From Gnetum montanum (taxonomy: Eukaryota > Streptophyta > Gnetopsida > Gnetales > Gnetaceae): a stretch of 64,000 bases of DNA. Below, piece after piece: positions 1 through 12,300 of this stretch. Position 1 is the first letter of the stretch. Each line of letters opens with the position of its first letter. The stretch lies in the NCBI GenBank assembly GCA_015680685.1, contig MNCI01007634.1:418548-482547 (forward strand), read 5' to 3'. The position numbers and the translations under genes were made by a program. Below the pieces are notes generated by a model that worked only from the letters and a program-made list of their open reading frames with translations, did not search any database and was not told where the DNA came from.

Positions 1-448
1 ATGATTTGGAGATATTTGCTAGCAGTTCTAGGCCTGGCGCCTTCACATTCGGACCTCATATTTTGGATTTAAATTTTTATTTCCAGTCATGTTTACACAG
101 GTGCAAGTGTGGATAAATTATTTATATAAATTTACATAGATTAGCTACCACCAACGTCTACACCAAGGTAGATATTATACCATCACCTTGTTCATAAAAT
201 TACTAGGGCTTCAATAGTATTCAAAACATAAAATTTTTAAAACAAGTAAAAATGAAAAGCTATTGGAGCTATAATTTTAAATAATTATATGGAGCTATTG
301 GGTTTATTTTCATTATTCACAAAAGCAATATTTGCAATATTTCTCCTAACTTCCTAACTTCCTGAGTTAATACTTCCTAACTTGTTGGGCAAGTTACTTG
401 GGAGAGAAGTTAGCAAAGATATTTTGGATGTAACTACCATTTGAACCC

Positions 449-456
449 TATAAAAA
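449..456 (+). promoter_or_regulatory. TATA-like box of the left LTR fragment
   Basis: TATAAAAA lies in the same context as the TATAAAA boxes of the element C LTRs (45264 and 55095): 'gtaactacc' upstream and a purine-rich leader downstream. It is the likely core promoter of this LTR fragment; activity is not implied. Confidence 0.5.
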
Positions 457-724
457 GGCTTCAGGGATAAGAAGAAAAGAGTAGATCACAAGAGAGATCA
501 CAAGGGGGGGATAATACATCACACTTGGGCTACCATACTTGGGGTCTCATTTTTGATATCACACACTTGGGCTCTCACTTGGAGACACACTTTGAGTCTT
601 GGAAGAACAGCATTGTAAAGAAGAAATTGTGAAAAATTTCTTGTAAGATGGCTTGCTAAAAAAATATTTCAGCCTCTTTTTCATAGTCTTGTGAGTTATG
701 TTTTATTTCTATTTTGTTTAAATT

Positions 725-851
725 NNNNNNNNNNNNNNNNNNNNNNNNNNNNNNNNNNNNNNNNNNNNNNNNNNNNNNNNNNNNNNNNNNNNNNNNNNNN
801 NNNNNNNNNNNNNNNNNNNNNNNNNNNNNNNNNNNNNNNNNNNNNNNNNNN
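725..851. other. Assembly gap (127 N)
   Basis: A run of N inside the left LTR fragment. Reading frames drawn across it are meaningless. Confidence 0.99.
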
Positions 852-1560
852 TGGTATTTCAATTAGAAATTGTCAAGTCTTTTGAAGGTTCTGTTGAATG
901 CAATTGTTGACATCCATTATCTAGCCAAAATGGAGTCTCGTACATGATAGTTTACACAGCAATTTTTTGGTAACATAGTAGGATTATCTTGAAGAAATTG
1001 CTTATTTGAGCCTTGTAAGTTTAAAAAATTCGTAGATATTGCATTTGGGATAGCTTTATTGCGAAGTGTTTACTTGTATCATTTTACCTTGTTTAAATAT
1101 TTGAGGTCCACACAAATCTGCTTTCTTTTCTATCTATTTCCATCAAAGCTTGCTCTATTTCTAGTTTTCTTGTGGAACTATCTCTTTCTCTGGGGAAAAT
1201 TAGGAGTAGATTGCGGAGTTGTGCTCAAATGTTTTTGCAAAATTTTATTTGTTACAAGTAGGTATTATAAGGACCGCGTAGACTAGGCAATTGAACAAAA
1301 TAGGAACTCTCAACAACTCATAGTACTTGACAAAGTTGGCTAAATCTCTTTAAGATAAGTCATTTGTAGTTTACACACAATGCAATCATTTCATATTTCA
1401 TAACCGCATACCACAACAGCACACACACATACTCACATTAACTACTGAGTCTATTTGGAGGTATTTGGGCCTTGGTGTTTCCAAAGACTAGCAAGCACCT
1501 AAATCCTGTTCGAGGACACTCGTTGGAGGTCGCGTCCCAAGTGGTCGCCAACACTAACCT

Positions 1561-2142
1561 AAAAAGTCCATGATGTAGGTGAGGTCCTCTAGAATGGTAG
1601 GTAGAACTATCATGCCTCCTACTCATAGCACATCTCACCTCCTATCAAGAAAAACTCTAGGTTATGCACTATCAATGAAGCTACAGTTGATGAATTCACC
1701 AATTCCATAAGGAGCTTGAAGTTCAAAGATGCCTTCAACATAGGAAAATTCACCTCCTAGTGCTCATGCTCCAAACACTCAATGTGCTCCCTATGATTCT
1801 GTTTCTGCTCCTCATCTTGAGTACATCTCTATGTTATTGGATTTGCAGCTACTAAAGATTGTCCCTAAGTATGCTCCCTCTTGTACTAGGATGTGCAAGA
1901 AGTTCCTTGGTACAAGATACATCTATACATAGACAATGATAATATAAGGCAATGATAATATAATACATAAAAGAGAACATGAAATAGAATTCAATAAAAA
2001 TCATAATATAAAATTACAAATAATGTAATGCAAATGAATTATAGAAAGCACAAAAATAATTGTAAATCTACACTAGTAATTTCCAAATCTCAATAATGTT
2101 GGTGTCCCCAACAAGATCTACATTATCCTCAACATACATGCC
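1561..2142. other. Unassigned sequence left of element A
   Basis: No coding sequence or family match recognised. It contains a short direct repeat, 'caatgataatata', at 1934-1946 and 1950-1962. The last five bases before element A are 'atgcc' (2138-2142), the candidate left target-site duplication; the right copy cannot be found because A's right end is lost. Confidence 0.5.
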
Positions 2143-2900
2143 TGAAACACCATAAAACTTTGCATGCTATGACCAATTTTCATCATTTATCATTCATCCC
2201 ATGAAACCTAAGGTAAATGTGAAGATTATAATCCATGAGAGGCAATCTCACATATTCCATACTTTTGGGGCTAAAAATGCCTCATAAGTGGTAAAAGAAT
2301 CATTCCCCAAGTAAAAAAAGAAACCTAGTATCTATGTTTGGGCTTGGGGAGGTCAAAATTGCCTTTTTGAATGCCAAAAATAGCAATTTGATGGGTTTTA
2401 TGGGGGTTATACACTTTTCTACGCTAGAAACATCTACAAAGGGGTAAATCTCATCAACCCCTAGCATGGAGGAGTGGGGGGTTTCCCCTTAGCCTAGAAA
2501 CTTTTTCCCCCAGCATGGAGACTGCATGCATAGCTGGGAAATCTTTTCCCTCAATGTGGAAGTTTCCCCCTAGCGTGGAGGCTCCACCCCTAGTGTGGAA
2601 ACTGCATGCCCCGAGCATGGAAGCCAAAAAAGCCAGATTTCAACACTCCATGCACTCCAACATTGACCAGCCACTTCAACAAGGATGGTAGAAGGCTTAG
2701 TGTGGAAAACCTATCCTTAGTGTAGAAGGTATGTCACCTTACCATTTATAGTAAATGGAATGGCCATGGGGAGAAGGCATTAACTATATATGGTAACCCT
2801 CCAAATTTGGGCACCCATGTCACTTGTACGAGGCAGAAATTTGCAGCCATTATGGAACCAAATTACAACCATTTTGCAACATCATTCACTGCCTAAAACC

Positions 2901-2908
2901 TATAAAAA
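2901..2908 (+). promoter_or_regulatory. TATA-like box, element A 5' LTR
   Basis: TATAAAAA after 'gcctaaaacc'; the same box is at 42339-42346 in the 3' LTR. Conservation of the box and its flanks in both LTRs suggests the core promoter of the sense transcript. Confidence 0.55.
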
Positions 2909-3603
2909 TTAACCTCAAACACCATTTAGGGATTCAGCAATTTTTGGAAAGGTTCCACAATTTCTACAATTGAGACTTTTGGACAATTTCACACTTGGGC
3001 ATTCTCAAGCACTTAAGAGATCTTGCAATCTCCCATGCTTGCATTCTCTTAAACCCCAACATGGAAGCATTGTAACTCTATCACCCTAATATTTGTGAAC
3101 TTTTGGTGTCAACGTTGCATTTTTGGGACTTCCAACCCCAAACATGGAGAAATATGGCAGCCAAATTCCTTACTTTTCTCATCCCCTAGCAATAACCCAA
3201 ATTGCATATCTACAATTTGCAGCAGAGGAGATTTGAATGCATCAGGAGTGGCTTGGTATCTAGATCATGGAGTAGATCACATTGGCTTCAATAGGCCTTG
3301 AACTCCTACCTCAGTGAACCCTCATTTGCTCTCTCATGGGTATTTATTATACACATTTCTGGAACTCTTTCTTTATTATTTTAATAAATTTTTAAAGTTT
3401 TATTTTTATATGCAATTTGCATTTGTTTTTCTCGTTCTACGAATATGTAATTTTTTCATTATTATTTGCATCATTAATTTTGCATTTTTTAAGTCCCTAG
3501 GTGATCTGCCAGACCATCCAAGGCACCCTGAATCCCTCTTTTTCCAAGGCCTTGGGGATTTGGGGTTGAGGCTACTACACTAAATTCATCAATTTTTAAA
3601 ACA

Positions 3604-3618
3604 ATCAATTTTTTTGAT
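3604..3618 (+). repeat. Hairpin before the element A PBS
   Basis: ATCAA (3604-3608) and TTGAT (3614-3618) form a 5-bp inverted repeat 14 bases upstream of the PBS. Hairpins in the same place occur in B, C and D. Confidence 0.5.
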
Positions 3619-3632
3619 CGCAACAGTTTTCT

Positions 3633-3648
3633 TGGTGCTAGAAGGAGG
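3633..3648 (+). other. Primer-binding site, element A
   Basis: TGGTGCTAGAAGGAGG, starting with the TGG expected for pairing with a tRNA CCA end and placed six bases after the LTR end. B has the identical sequence and C has TGGCACTAAAAGGAGG; all are one or a few transitions from TGGCGCTAGAAGGAGG. I do not assign the tRNA. Confidence 0.75.
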
Positions 3649-3789
3649 GCCTCTACCCTATTTCTATATCCAATCCTATGGCCATCATTGCCAACATTGC
3701 CTATCATCCTAGAATTTGCAATTTTTTGCTTTAAAATTTTTGAGCCCTTGCATCAAACAATGTTGCCACTTATTCTCCTGTAACAAAAA

Positions 3790-4810
3790 CTTCAACATGG
3801 AAGTTTCACGTGTTTAGATTTTGGATTTTCACAACACTTGCTATGAATTTCTTAGCTAAGGCCAATTCTGATGTATTGATAAAACCATTTTAATTTTTGC
3901 TACTAAAATTTTCTTTTTTTCATCATTGATAGCCATTTTAAAACTTGTTTGTAATCCATTTTAGTAGTAAAAATAACTTTCTAAAAAAAAGTAAACTCCT
4001 CCATCAACATTGGATAACAAGGTGTAAGATTCCCATCATCTCACCTACCTTCTTCCCCTACATCCCACCCCCTTGCCCCCTACCACACCCAACATAGAGG
4101 TAGTTGGAAGGCCAGTGTGGATGAGGCTTAAGACCAATGTTCCCAGCTTTTTATTTTTGGTAAAGGGGCAAACCCCCATTACCTCCCACTTAATAATCAT
4201 AAAAAGTACTCCATTTTTAGCCAATCAACAGCACTATCTAACTATTATTGCTATTTGTAGGTTTTTTCTAATTTTTTTAGCTAAAACATTTAAAGAATCA
4301 ATGCTAACCCTTTCCCCTTGTGATCAAAACTACAGCTTGAAAGTTGGAAGTGATTGGGTGGTGACTTTTCACAACAACTACTGTGAATTTTTCATCCCAA
4401 AGCCAGTGTTGAAACCTTTCTTCTTTTTTTCTTTTTGCAGCAAATTTTTTTCAATTTCCAAAGTTTTTGGTGCAACCTTTCTAGAAACCATCAAACTTCT
4501 GAAAGTTAGCTTCCCCCCTTCTTTCCTAACAAAGAAAATTTGTAGCCTACCAAAACTAGTCTTAGTGAAAAAATACCAGATTTCCACTTTGGTTTTTAGC
4601 CTTTCCCCCTTCATTAACATTGGATTAAAAGGTATGAGATTCCTATCATCTCATCTCTTCCCCCCACCACCCCCTACCATATCGAGAGTAGAGGCAATTG
4701 GAAGGCCAGTGTGGGTGAGGCTCAACACTAATGTTTCCAACTTTCTATTTTTTATGAAAGGGTAAACCCCCATTATCCATCACTTACTAATTATAGAAAG
4801 TGCTCCATTT
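3790..4810 (+). repeat. Leader of element A with a two-copy ~610-bp tandem duplication
   Basis: The segment around 4008-4220 ('acattggataacaaggtgta...') recurs at about 4618-4800 ('acattggattaaaaggtatg...'), including 'ggaaggccagtgtgg' at 4109 and 4701. The weaker block near 3820 recurs near 4360. The 230-codon open frame at 4073-4765 is made by this duplication and is not taken as a gene. Confidence 0.65.
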
Positions 4811-4981
4811 TCAAATATTTTTACTTCCTTTGATAATTTTTGAGTTTCACTTATTGGAATTTACTTCTATTTTTGGCTTTTATAGCCTATTTTAAGCCAT
4901 TTTGATAAAATAGCCATGTTTTTCTAGTAGTCTACCAAATTGTCTTTCACCTTTACTAGCGAAGGCCCTAGCAAACAAGCC

Positions 4982-7260
4982 ATGAGGATCTATTATTGCA
5001 AAGACCCTGCTATCATCAAATGTAGGAAATATTTGAGGATTAGGGGGCAAGGTCCTAACTTTACATTCATAAATGAAAACTGATATAACTACATTTATGC
5101 CAAAATGTAGGCTGACATGTTGATTCCATGTTTGGAAGCAAAAGCCACAAGGGAGTTTGAGCTCATCCACATCAATGGTAATGACTACATTCCTTCCCCC
5201 TATGATCAAATACCTCTAACTAATATCGATGTTGATATCTTAGCCCAATGATTGAGATGGAGGAAAAGGATGAAAAGCATAGCTTAGAGGAACAATAGGA
5301 AGAGGAGGATGAATTTAGGATAGAATCTAAGTCCAAAAACATCCTAGAAGAGTTGTTCCAACAAACATCCCCCAATAACACAACACCTTCCTCTAATGCC
5401 TTTATTTTCTCCATGGACATGATGTTGTCATATTCCACTCCCTCCTACCCTACCATAGTTGATCCCATGCCAATTATAGCCATGCACCAAACTCAATCGA
5501 TGCCACAATCAATAGCCTATAACTTATCGATACCATTTGCAACACAACCTTGATCTGTACAACCATAGATAGTGGTTTTCACCATCATAAATCCATTAAC
5601 TCTTCATGTGGAATCCATCATGGAACCCCAAGGAAATCAAGAATCACACATCCTCTTTATCTCATTTATGCCTCAGGTACTAGCCCAAACATCCTTCTCC
5701 TTATTTGCTCCATAAGCTACAATCATAGCTCAACCATTCCCTTCTATCCTACAACCCATAGCTAGGTCACAAGCCTCACAACAGATGCCAAAACCATATG
5801 TGCAAGCCCCACAACTAACAAGGCCATCATAGGGCATGGATCAAGCCTTCCAAATGATCTAGGACTTGACAAAGAAGTTGAAGAAGCTTAAAGCCTCTAC
5901 TTCACAAACTATCAAGGTTATGGACTTTTACTAAGATGATCCCATCAATCCTATGTTCCCACCCCTGACACTTCCTCCTGGTGTCCCTATTCCCTAATTT
6001 AGCAAATACAACAAGGAAGGTGACCCTAATGCTCACCTTATAACCTTCAAATCCGAGTGCTTACTCTTATAGCCATGGCTTCATACCATCATGAGAACTT
6101 TCCCTATGTTATTGATTGGGAAAGCACTTGATTGGTACCACACACTGCCTAGAGGATTCATATCCTTTCCAGAAGACTTAATAGCTTAGTTTGTTAACCA
6201 GTTCAAGTATAACTTAAAGCCTGATACCACGCTTAACTAGCTCATGAAGGTCAAATAGGAACCCCCTAAAACAAGTGTAGAAATTCATTCAATAGTGGAA
6301 TGAACTACTAAATTAAATACCAAAAACCATCATCAAGGCCCACCTCTTAGCCATATTCAAGGGGGTAGTGAATGACTTTATCAAGTTCAAGCTCTACTAC
6401 CTTGACTTGGGGTCTCGTAGCCAAGCATTTTATCAAACTAAGAATATAGAAGCTATTGTAGAGGATAGTCATGATCCAGCCTACATAGCATATAAAAATC
6501 AACATACACAAGGAGACAAAGATAAGAACAAACAAAATAATATGACCATAGAAACTATGACCAAAGAAGAAAATTTCACAAACTAGGGGCCAAGTGTCAA
6601 CCCACCTAAGGCCCCCACTAGTGACCACAATAACCAACCATCAACCTCTAGGTCCACTGCATCAACAACAATCAAATCCAATTTTGAAAGAAAGAACAAG
6701 TGCAAATACACTACACTACCATTAAAACCATCAGAGCTATTAGACCAACTTTTGAAAAGTAAATGTATTCAATATAAATAGATGTCTAAAGCTTCTCGAA
6801 AGAAGCATGATAGGCTCTATGAAATAGCCAAAGATCCACTAGAGCAATCAAAGATGACCCAGCACTACCTAAGTACTTCAAGTTAGACCACTTCTACCAT
6901 TATCACCAATTTCTTGTTCATGACATAGACTTTTGCCTCATGTTGAAGGATGATCTACAAAGGATGATAGATAAGAAGAAGCTAGTCTTAAATTCTTCCA
7001 ACTCATTTTGGTGATAAAATCAATCAATGCAAGTCTACAAAGATTCATTGAATGCTAATGATAGCCCTTACATTATTTCAGTTTTCAACATTGATGACAA
7101 TTGGAGATCCTCAAGAGAATCATTCATGATCCAAGTACCCCCTTAAGATAAAAGGGCTTGTTCAACTTCCACAAACTCAAGGTCCCCCTTTTTCATAAGA
7201 GTACCATCATAAATGCCTCCAAGAGAACCTTTTCTCATTAGGATGTCCTAGCCTAACATA
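4982..7260 (+). pseudogene. Element A gag (degenerate)
   Basis: Capsid polyprotein remnant on several frames. The N-terminal part (about 5060-5230) matches the start of B's gag (AKM.AD..., FELIHINGNDYIPSP). A low-complexity Q/P/S region follows (5350-5830), then the retrotransposon gag core (5930-6330: LPPG, FSKYNKEGDPNAHL, GKALDWYHTLPRG, FKYNLKP) and the tail to 'DPAYIAYKNQHTQGDKDK' (6475-6530). A C-H-C cluster like a damaged zinc knuckle (YHYHQFLVHDIDFCLMLKDD) is at about 6895-6955. Several stops replace Gln codons that are intact in B: TAA 5932-5934 and TAA 5995-5997 against CAA at 20250-20252 and 20313-20315. It would have coated the genomic RNA in cytoplasmic particles. Confidence 0.8.
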
Positions 7261-7689
7261 GCCCAATGAGTCTTAGCCCAACCATCTGCATAATGACTTT
7301 TTGTGGTGGCTAATGCTACTACCTCTTCCTCACAACTAACAACTAACAACTGAAAGACCTCAAACAAGTAAAGGAAGAATCATAAGCAAAATCTTGGTAG
7401 CAAGGGTGACAAATAGATGGAGGCACTAAGGGAAGTGGATCCACCAAAGCCCACTCTCCTCTTGACTATAACCATGACCTCCTCCTCTTTCCAACCCACT
7501 CTAACCAACAAGCCATAGGAGGATACCAAAACCCATAACTAGAAGAATGAGAAAAGGCCCCAACAACAACCACAAAATAAAGTTGAAGTCTACATTTTGG
7601 GATGCATGAAGTAAAGAAAAACTAAGGTGATAAGCCCATGGCTAATGATAAAAACTTCCTTAGTGTGATAGACCAAGTCAAGTAATTCC

Positions 7690-8570
7690 TTAAGTATAAG
7701 AATACAACTCTAAGATTATATGACCTAATCATGACTTCTACCACATATTGTGAGGTGCTAGTCAAAATTTTTACTTTCATCGCTATTTGTGAAGACATCC
7801 CCACTAACAAGGAATCCATCCATAGAGTGATGGTTCCTCCCTCACCAAGGGAGTGGAAGTCAACATCCATAATATTTTGTGATATCAAAATCAAGGTTAA
7901 TCCCCAAAATGGTGAAGTAACTAGGGCTTCTCTATTCATAACCATATGTGTGGGATAGTTTAAAGTGCATTGCATGCATGCTAATGATGATGGAGCAACA
8001 ACCAGCATTATCTCATGCACCATTGTTGAATGCTTTGGCCTAACTAAGGAGATACAGCCTACATCAACAACTATCCTCAAGTATTTTAATGAATCTAGGG
8101 TTATCATTAAGGGGTCTATCTTCTTGGATTTTGTGGCAAGGGAGAAATTCCCCACAACCACCAATTTCTTGGTGATGGAGAAGACACCAAAGTTCAACCT
8201 TATCTTGGGAAGACTATGATTGGCTTAATTATGGGCCATGTTCTCATCCATCCATCAAGAACTTCACCTTCCTCATGAGGGAGGTCAAAACATCATCCAA
8301 GGTAATAGCATGGTTTCCCTGGCTATCAACAATGTGAACATAGAGCAAGGGCTTAAAGTGGAGCTTCAAGAAGAAGCTCCCAACCACAAAGTCCATCAAC
8401 CCAAAAGAGAGCAACAACCAAATGATAACAACAATAAGTAATAGGATGCATTATGGGATGAACTCCCTTTCAACATCATCAGTGAAGATGATGGTGAATA
8501 TAAACTTGTGCAAAGTAGGCCTTACTCATTCCCTAATTTGTCAAATATTAGGAAGAATCTACACAAGTGA
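7690..8570 (+). pseudogene. Element A protease and end of the gag-pro frame (degenerate)
   Basis: Aspartic protease remnant. The active-site region reads NDDGATTSII (about 7980-8010), corresponding to VDDGAVTNVI in B; the C-terminal signature FNLILGR is at 8193-8213. The frame ends in a short basic tail, RKNLHK and TGA (8568-8570), homologous to B's RKHLHD and TAA. The position matching B's sense splice donor (CAG|GTTAGA) is AAT|ATTAGG here (8546/8547), so A's donor has decayed. Confidence 0.78.
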
Positions 8571-8789
8571 AGTGCACATTAACCATCTCATGCCCTTATA
8601 ACCAAATGCACCGATAGCCATGTAGCCTAATTTTTTATACCTTTTTATATACTTTGTTTTACTCTTCATGCATGTAGCCTAAGTTTCTACTTTCATTTGA
8701 ATTTTTTCTTATTTTCTTTTACTCATGTTATGAACAAGCTAAAAGCCTTAAAAAACTTTAAAACATAAAATCGCAAAAAAAAAATATAA

Positions 8790-9110
8790 GTTTCTTTTTT
8801 AACATGGCCCATCATGGCCTTAAATTGGCAAAGATAATAACACCACATGGCCTGCCATGGTCTTAAACTAGTAAAGATAATTACAAAACATGGCCATTCA
8901 TGATCTTAATCTAGCAAAGATAATCACACAACATGACCCGCTATGGCCTTAAACTAGCATCACAGTCTGCTAAGACTTTAAACTAGCAATGTGGCCTACC
9001 ATGGCCTAAAAATTTGCAATGTAACCATAATGCAACATGCCCCACCATGGTCCTAAATTGGCAAAATCCACACAACCTATGCCCACCATGGCCTAAAACT
9101 GGAAATGCCT
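8790..9110. repeat. ATGGCCTTAAACTAGCA-type repeat cluster, element A intron start
   Basis: Six to eight degenerate units of 40-60 bp, each with a core like 'catggcctgccatggtcttaaactagta'. Related clusters lie at 23060-23345 (B, same place), 32030-32390 (B 3' UTR), 37755-37815 (A, before RT) and 41340-41420 (A 3' UTR). Confidence 0.75.
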
Positions 9111-9392
9111 ATTTTATTATATTTTTGTTTAGCCTATTATCTTATCCATTAGTTGCTTAATTTTATAGCCAAAAACATCAACATAGTCATTCACAATGTT
9201 CACAACATTTACAATGCTTACTACAATAATATAGATAGCCAAACATAAAATCAAAATTTTAAATTTAAATTTAATGTATCCATAACATACATAGCCATGG
9301 CCACATTGTGTGGCAAAAATGTCAAAAAATAATCATCTATACCATAGTCTTGGCTAACAATAGCCATCAATAGGACAACAAAGCATGCTAAA

Positions 9393-12300
9393 CTAGGCTG
9401 ATGGAGGCTGTTGAGGGGCATCTGGAGGAGGAAGTGGTGGGTCATTCTCACCCTTACCACTGGGGCCACCAATGTCTCCTGAGGCCTAAAATACAACAAC
9501 ACATAGCCAATTAGTAACCAATAGCTAAAATCATAAACAAAAACTAAGAATGTAAAACATAAAATATATCAAACCTGTGGGGATTCTGGCTCCATAACTT
9601 TTGGGGGTAGATGTGGAAGGCATTCCTCTAAATGATGGAGGATCTAGTCCTTATTCATGTTGACCTAGTCAACATCCCCAAGATCAATGCCAGAAAGGAT
9701 GTCTATCCTATCTATCGTAGTCCAACTATGTGGCTCCTAGGTAATAGTAGCTGTAGAGTCTCACCTGTAGTAGTGGTAATCTAAGTAGTAGGGGATTGCT
9801 CCACCATGAGAGTACTCTCAAAAAGCTAATAAGAACTCTTTATCTTGATTCCCTAAATTAACAACTCTCTCTTACATTATTCAATCAACTCCTCCTTGAG
9901 CCACTTAAGGTAGGCCCCACAATCCACCTTGTACTGTCACTTATGAACCTTCTGTTTCTTATGCCACTCAAAGACCCAAGTATAGTAATCTTTCTAGTCC
10001 TCAACCTTTTGGAAGATGAGGTCCATCTACATCTGTTGTTCCACCATCTCTCATAAGACGGCTACTTTGTCCCAAATGGTATGCTAGTAGTGGGCCCACG
10101 TGATCTCCTTAGTCTACAATTCTCCTAAGTTAGCCACTTGGGCTTCCACAAAGGGCTTGTGGTCTTAGAGATCTCTAATGGTATCCTCCTATTGTTGAGT
10201 CTTCTCCCTTAAGGTTGCAACTTTTTCTCATAGGAATTCATTGGACCTCTCTAGCTTCCATAAATTTTTTTCACACAACATTCTTAGATCAATAGTAGCC
10301 TTGTACAACTTCAAGGATACACTATATACATCAAAGGGAAGCTTAGGCAAGGAGTTAATATCCATGTCTTTACTAGGATGCCACTCCATAGAAGGCACTA
10401 CACAAACATAAAAATACAACCAATAAATGTAATGTACAATCTAAGATATCCATAACATAAGCACAACCTATGACATAGCCAAACAATAGAGGCACACAAA
10501 ACAAAGTCCTTAACTATCTCGAGTGCAACTTGTTGCAACTAGTCAATGATGTCCTTAGCCATCCCATGCATGAACTCCACCTTGTCTAGGGTCTCCACCC
10601 ATGTTTTCACATGAAACTTAGGAACATGGGCTTGCATTAGTGGCTCAAGAACTACTATAAGCATAACAATCATCAAATAGTTATGATGAAAACCAAAATT
10701 AAACCATAAGATATGATGAAAGTGTTAAGGCATGGGCATACCTGGCTCCTCCTCTTCCTCCTCTAGGATGATGATGGGGAATGTACCTAGCACCGCCTCA
10801 CTGAACAAGATGTCTAGATCACTTATATCTACATCAATAAACCCTTCAGCCTTAGGTTTCTTTAGGAGTGCCTCTTCTACATGTATACCTGCCACTACCT
10901 ATTGTATGCTTTAGGTTGCTCTAAAACATAGCCATAAACTTTAAAACATAAAATAGCCAAACTTAAACAAAGCATACGTGTGACTACCTACTACAATGGC
11001 TTAAGCTTAAACTAAAGCTTCTTTAGGATAGGTTGGTTTGATGTTAGCAGTACTTCCTCCATAGGCCTCTTGAGTTTCTCCCTTGTTGCCCCTTTTTCCT
11101 CCCTACATCATCATTTGGCCTCCAAGATTATCATTGGAAATGTAAGAGGCTCATCATCATCCATAATATTAGGGAACTCACACTACCTAACATCAAGATC
11201 CTTGATGGTAATGGACAATGTATCATCCATCCCCTCTAGTGGGTTATGGCCCTACACCATTAGATAAATGTTCTTTATCCAAGGCTTAGAAAGTTGGCTT
11301 GGGTCTTGGGAAACCCATCATCCATTCTTATACACCACCAAAAACTCTGTAAACCTCTTCAAATAACCTGCAAGAAATGCAAATTGCATGTGGATTATTG
11401 TAGAGGTATCCATGTAGAGTCTAAGGATCTCCTCCTAAAGCCTAATAGCCAAAACAGCCACCTAGTTGAACCTAGTACCACCCATCATGACCTTCTTAAA
11501 GGTTCACCCCTACACAATTCCAATCACCTTCTTTTGCAATAATATTTTGGAAAACACACAAGACCTAAACAAAGGATATGATTTCTTTGCATTAGGATGT
11601 GTAGATCTATCCATGAAAATTTCAGAGAGGCCCATGTTGGCACTAAGCCACTCCAAAAATTCCTCACAATGGCCTGATTCCTTCACTATATTGGTGGGCA
11701 ACATTTCCCCTTCAATAGGGACACCAAAGAAGTTGCAAAAGAGGCCCTCATTAATGTTCATGTTAACCTTTAGCCCCTAAATGGTGGTGCTAAAATTTTC
11801 ACCCTTTCCATTAAAGGAGTTGATAACATGAAGCATCTCCATAGAAGGATGGAAGGGATAAGTGCCATAAATACATCAAGCAAACTTGCACACTAGATGT
11901 TTGTTTAAATGTACCCAAGCCCCTGTCCCCTCAACCACTCCTGTGCTGGTATCACCTTACCAAACTTCAAGATGAGGATATCCTCATGACATGCTCCTAA
12001 AAGTTATATGTTGACATTAGCAAAGGTCAAAGGTCCTGCAAGGCAACAATAAAAGTTTAGCATCAACAACTAGTTAAAGCAATACAATACTTAAGAGTTT
12101 TCATAACCATAAAACATTATAAGCTATAGCCTTTATGTTTACCTTTCTTCTTCTTCTTCGATGTGGTTTGAGTAGAGGTCCCAGCTACAAGGGTCTGATC
12201 CATGGAGTTAGTGAGGTCTACCCACTAGTTGTGTATCATCTTGCCATCCTTACACTTCTTATATATAAGGTTGAACCTTGTAGTGTATTCATTAAAGTCC

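Larger units (their letters stand above)
1..1560 (+). repeat. Partial LTR related to element C
   Basis: From about 380 to 1555 this matches, with gaps, the promoter-proximal and downstream part of the element C 5' LTR (about 45060-46400). Shared landmarks are a TATA-like box, the 'atggcttgctaaa' stretch (648-660 versus 45340), the block at 870-1050 matching 45690-45860, and the block at 1470-1510 ('aagactagcaagcaccta') matching 46310-46330. The match fades before a PBS is reached, so the downstream end is missing or diverged. Positions 1-380 match C poorly. No partner LTR is in the window. Confidence 0.65.
2143..3626 (+). repeat. Element A 5' LTR
   Basis: It begins TGAAACACC and pairs with TGAAAAACC at 41550. 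The pair can be followed through the 'catgagaggcaatctcacat' block (2234-2253 versus 41656) to the 'ggccttggggatttggggt' block (3548-3566 versus 42989-43007). The 3' end is put at CAACA, 3626, six bases before the PBS. U3 holds several copies of an 'agcatggag / agtgtggaa' motif at 2460-2720, the core of the satellite array in this element. Confidence 0.8.

Noticed and set aside
4073-4765. 230-codon open frame, the longest in the window
   Set aside because: It lies in the leader of element A across an internal tandem duplication; the same peptide text appears twice, and no family motif is present.
4892-5209. 105-codon open frame on the minus strand
   Set aside because: Opposite strand of the gag N-terminal domain, which is supported by homology to B's gag.
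7622-8197. 191-codon open frame on the minus strand
   Set aside because: Exact shadow of the protease frame of element A on the plus strand.
8790-9110. Regularly spaced repeats that could look like a CRISPR array
   Set aside because: Units are degenerate, spacers are not unique and the context is a plant retrotransposon; related clusters recur at five places.
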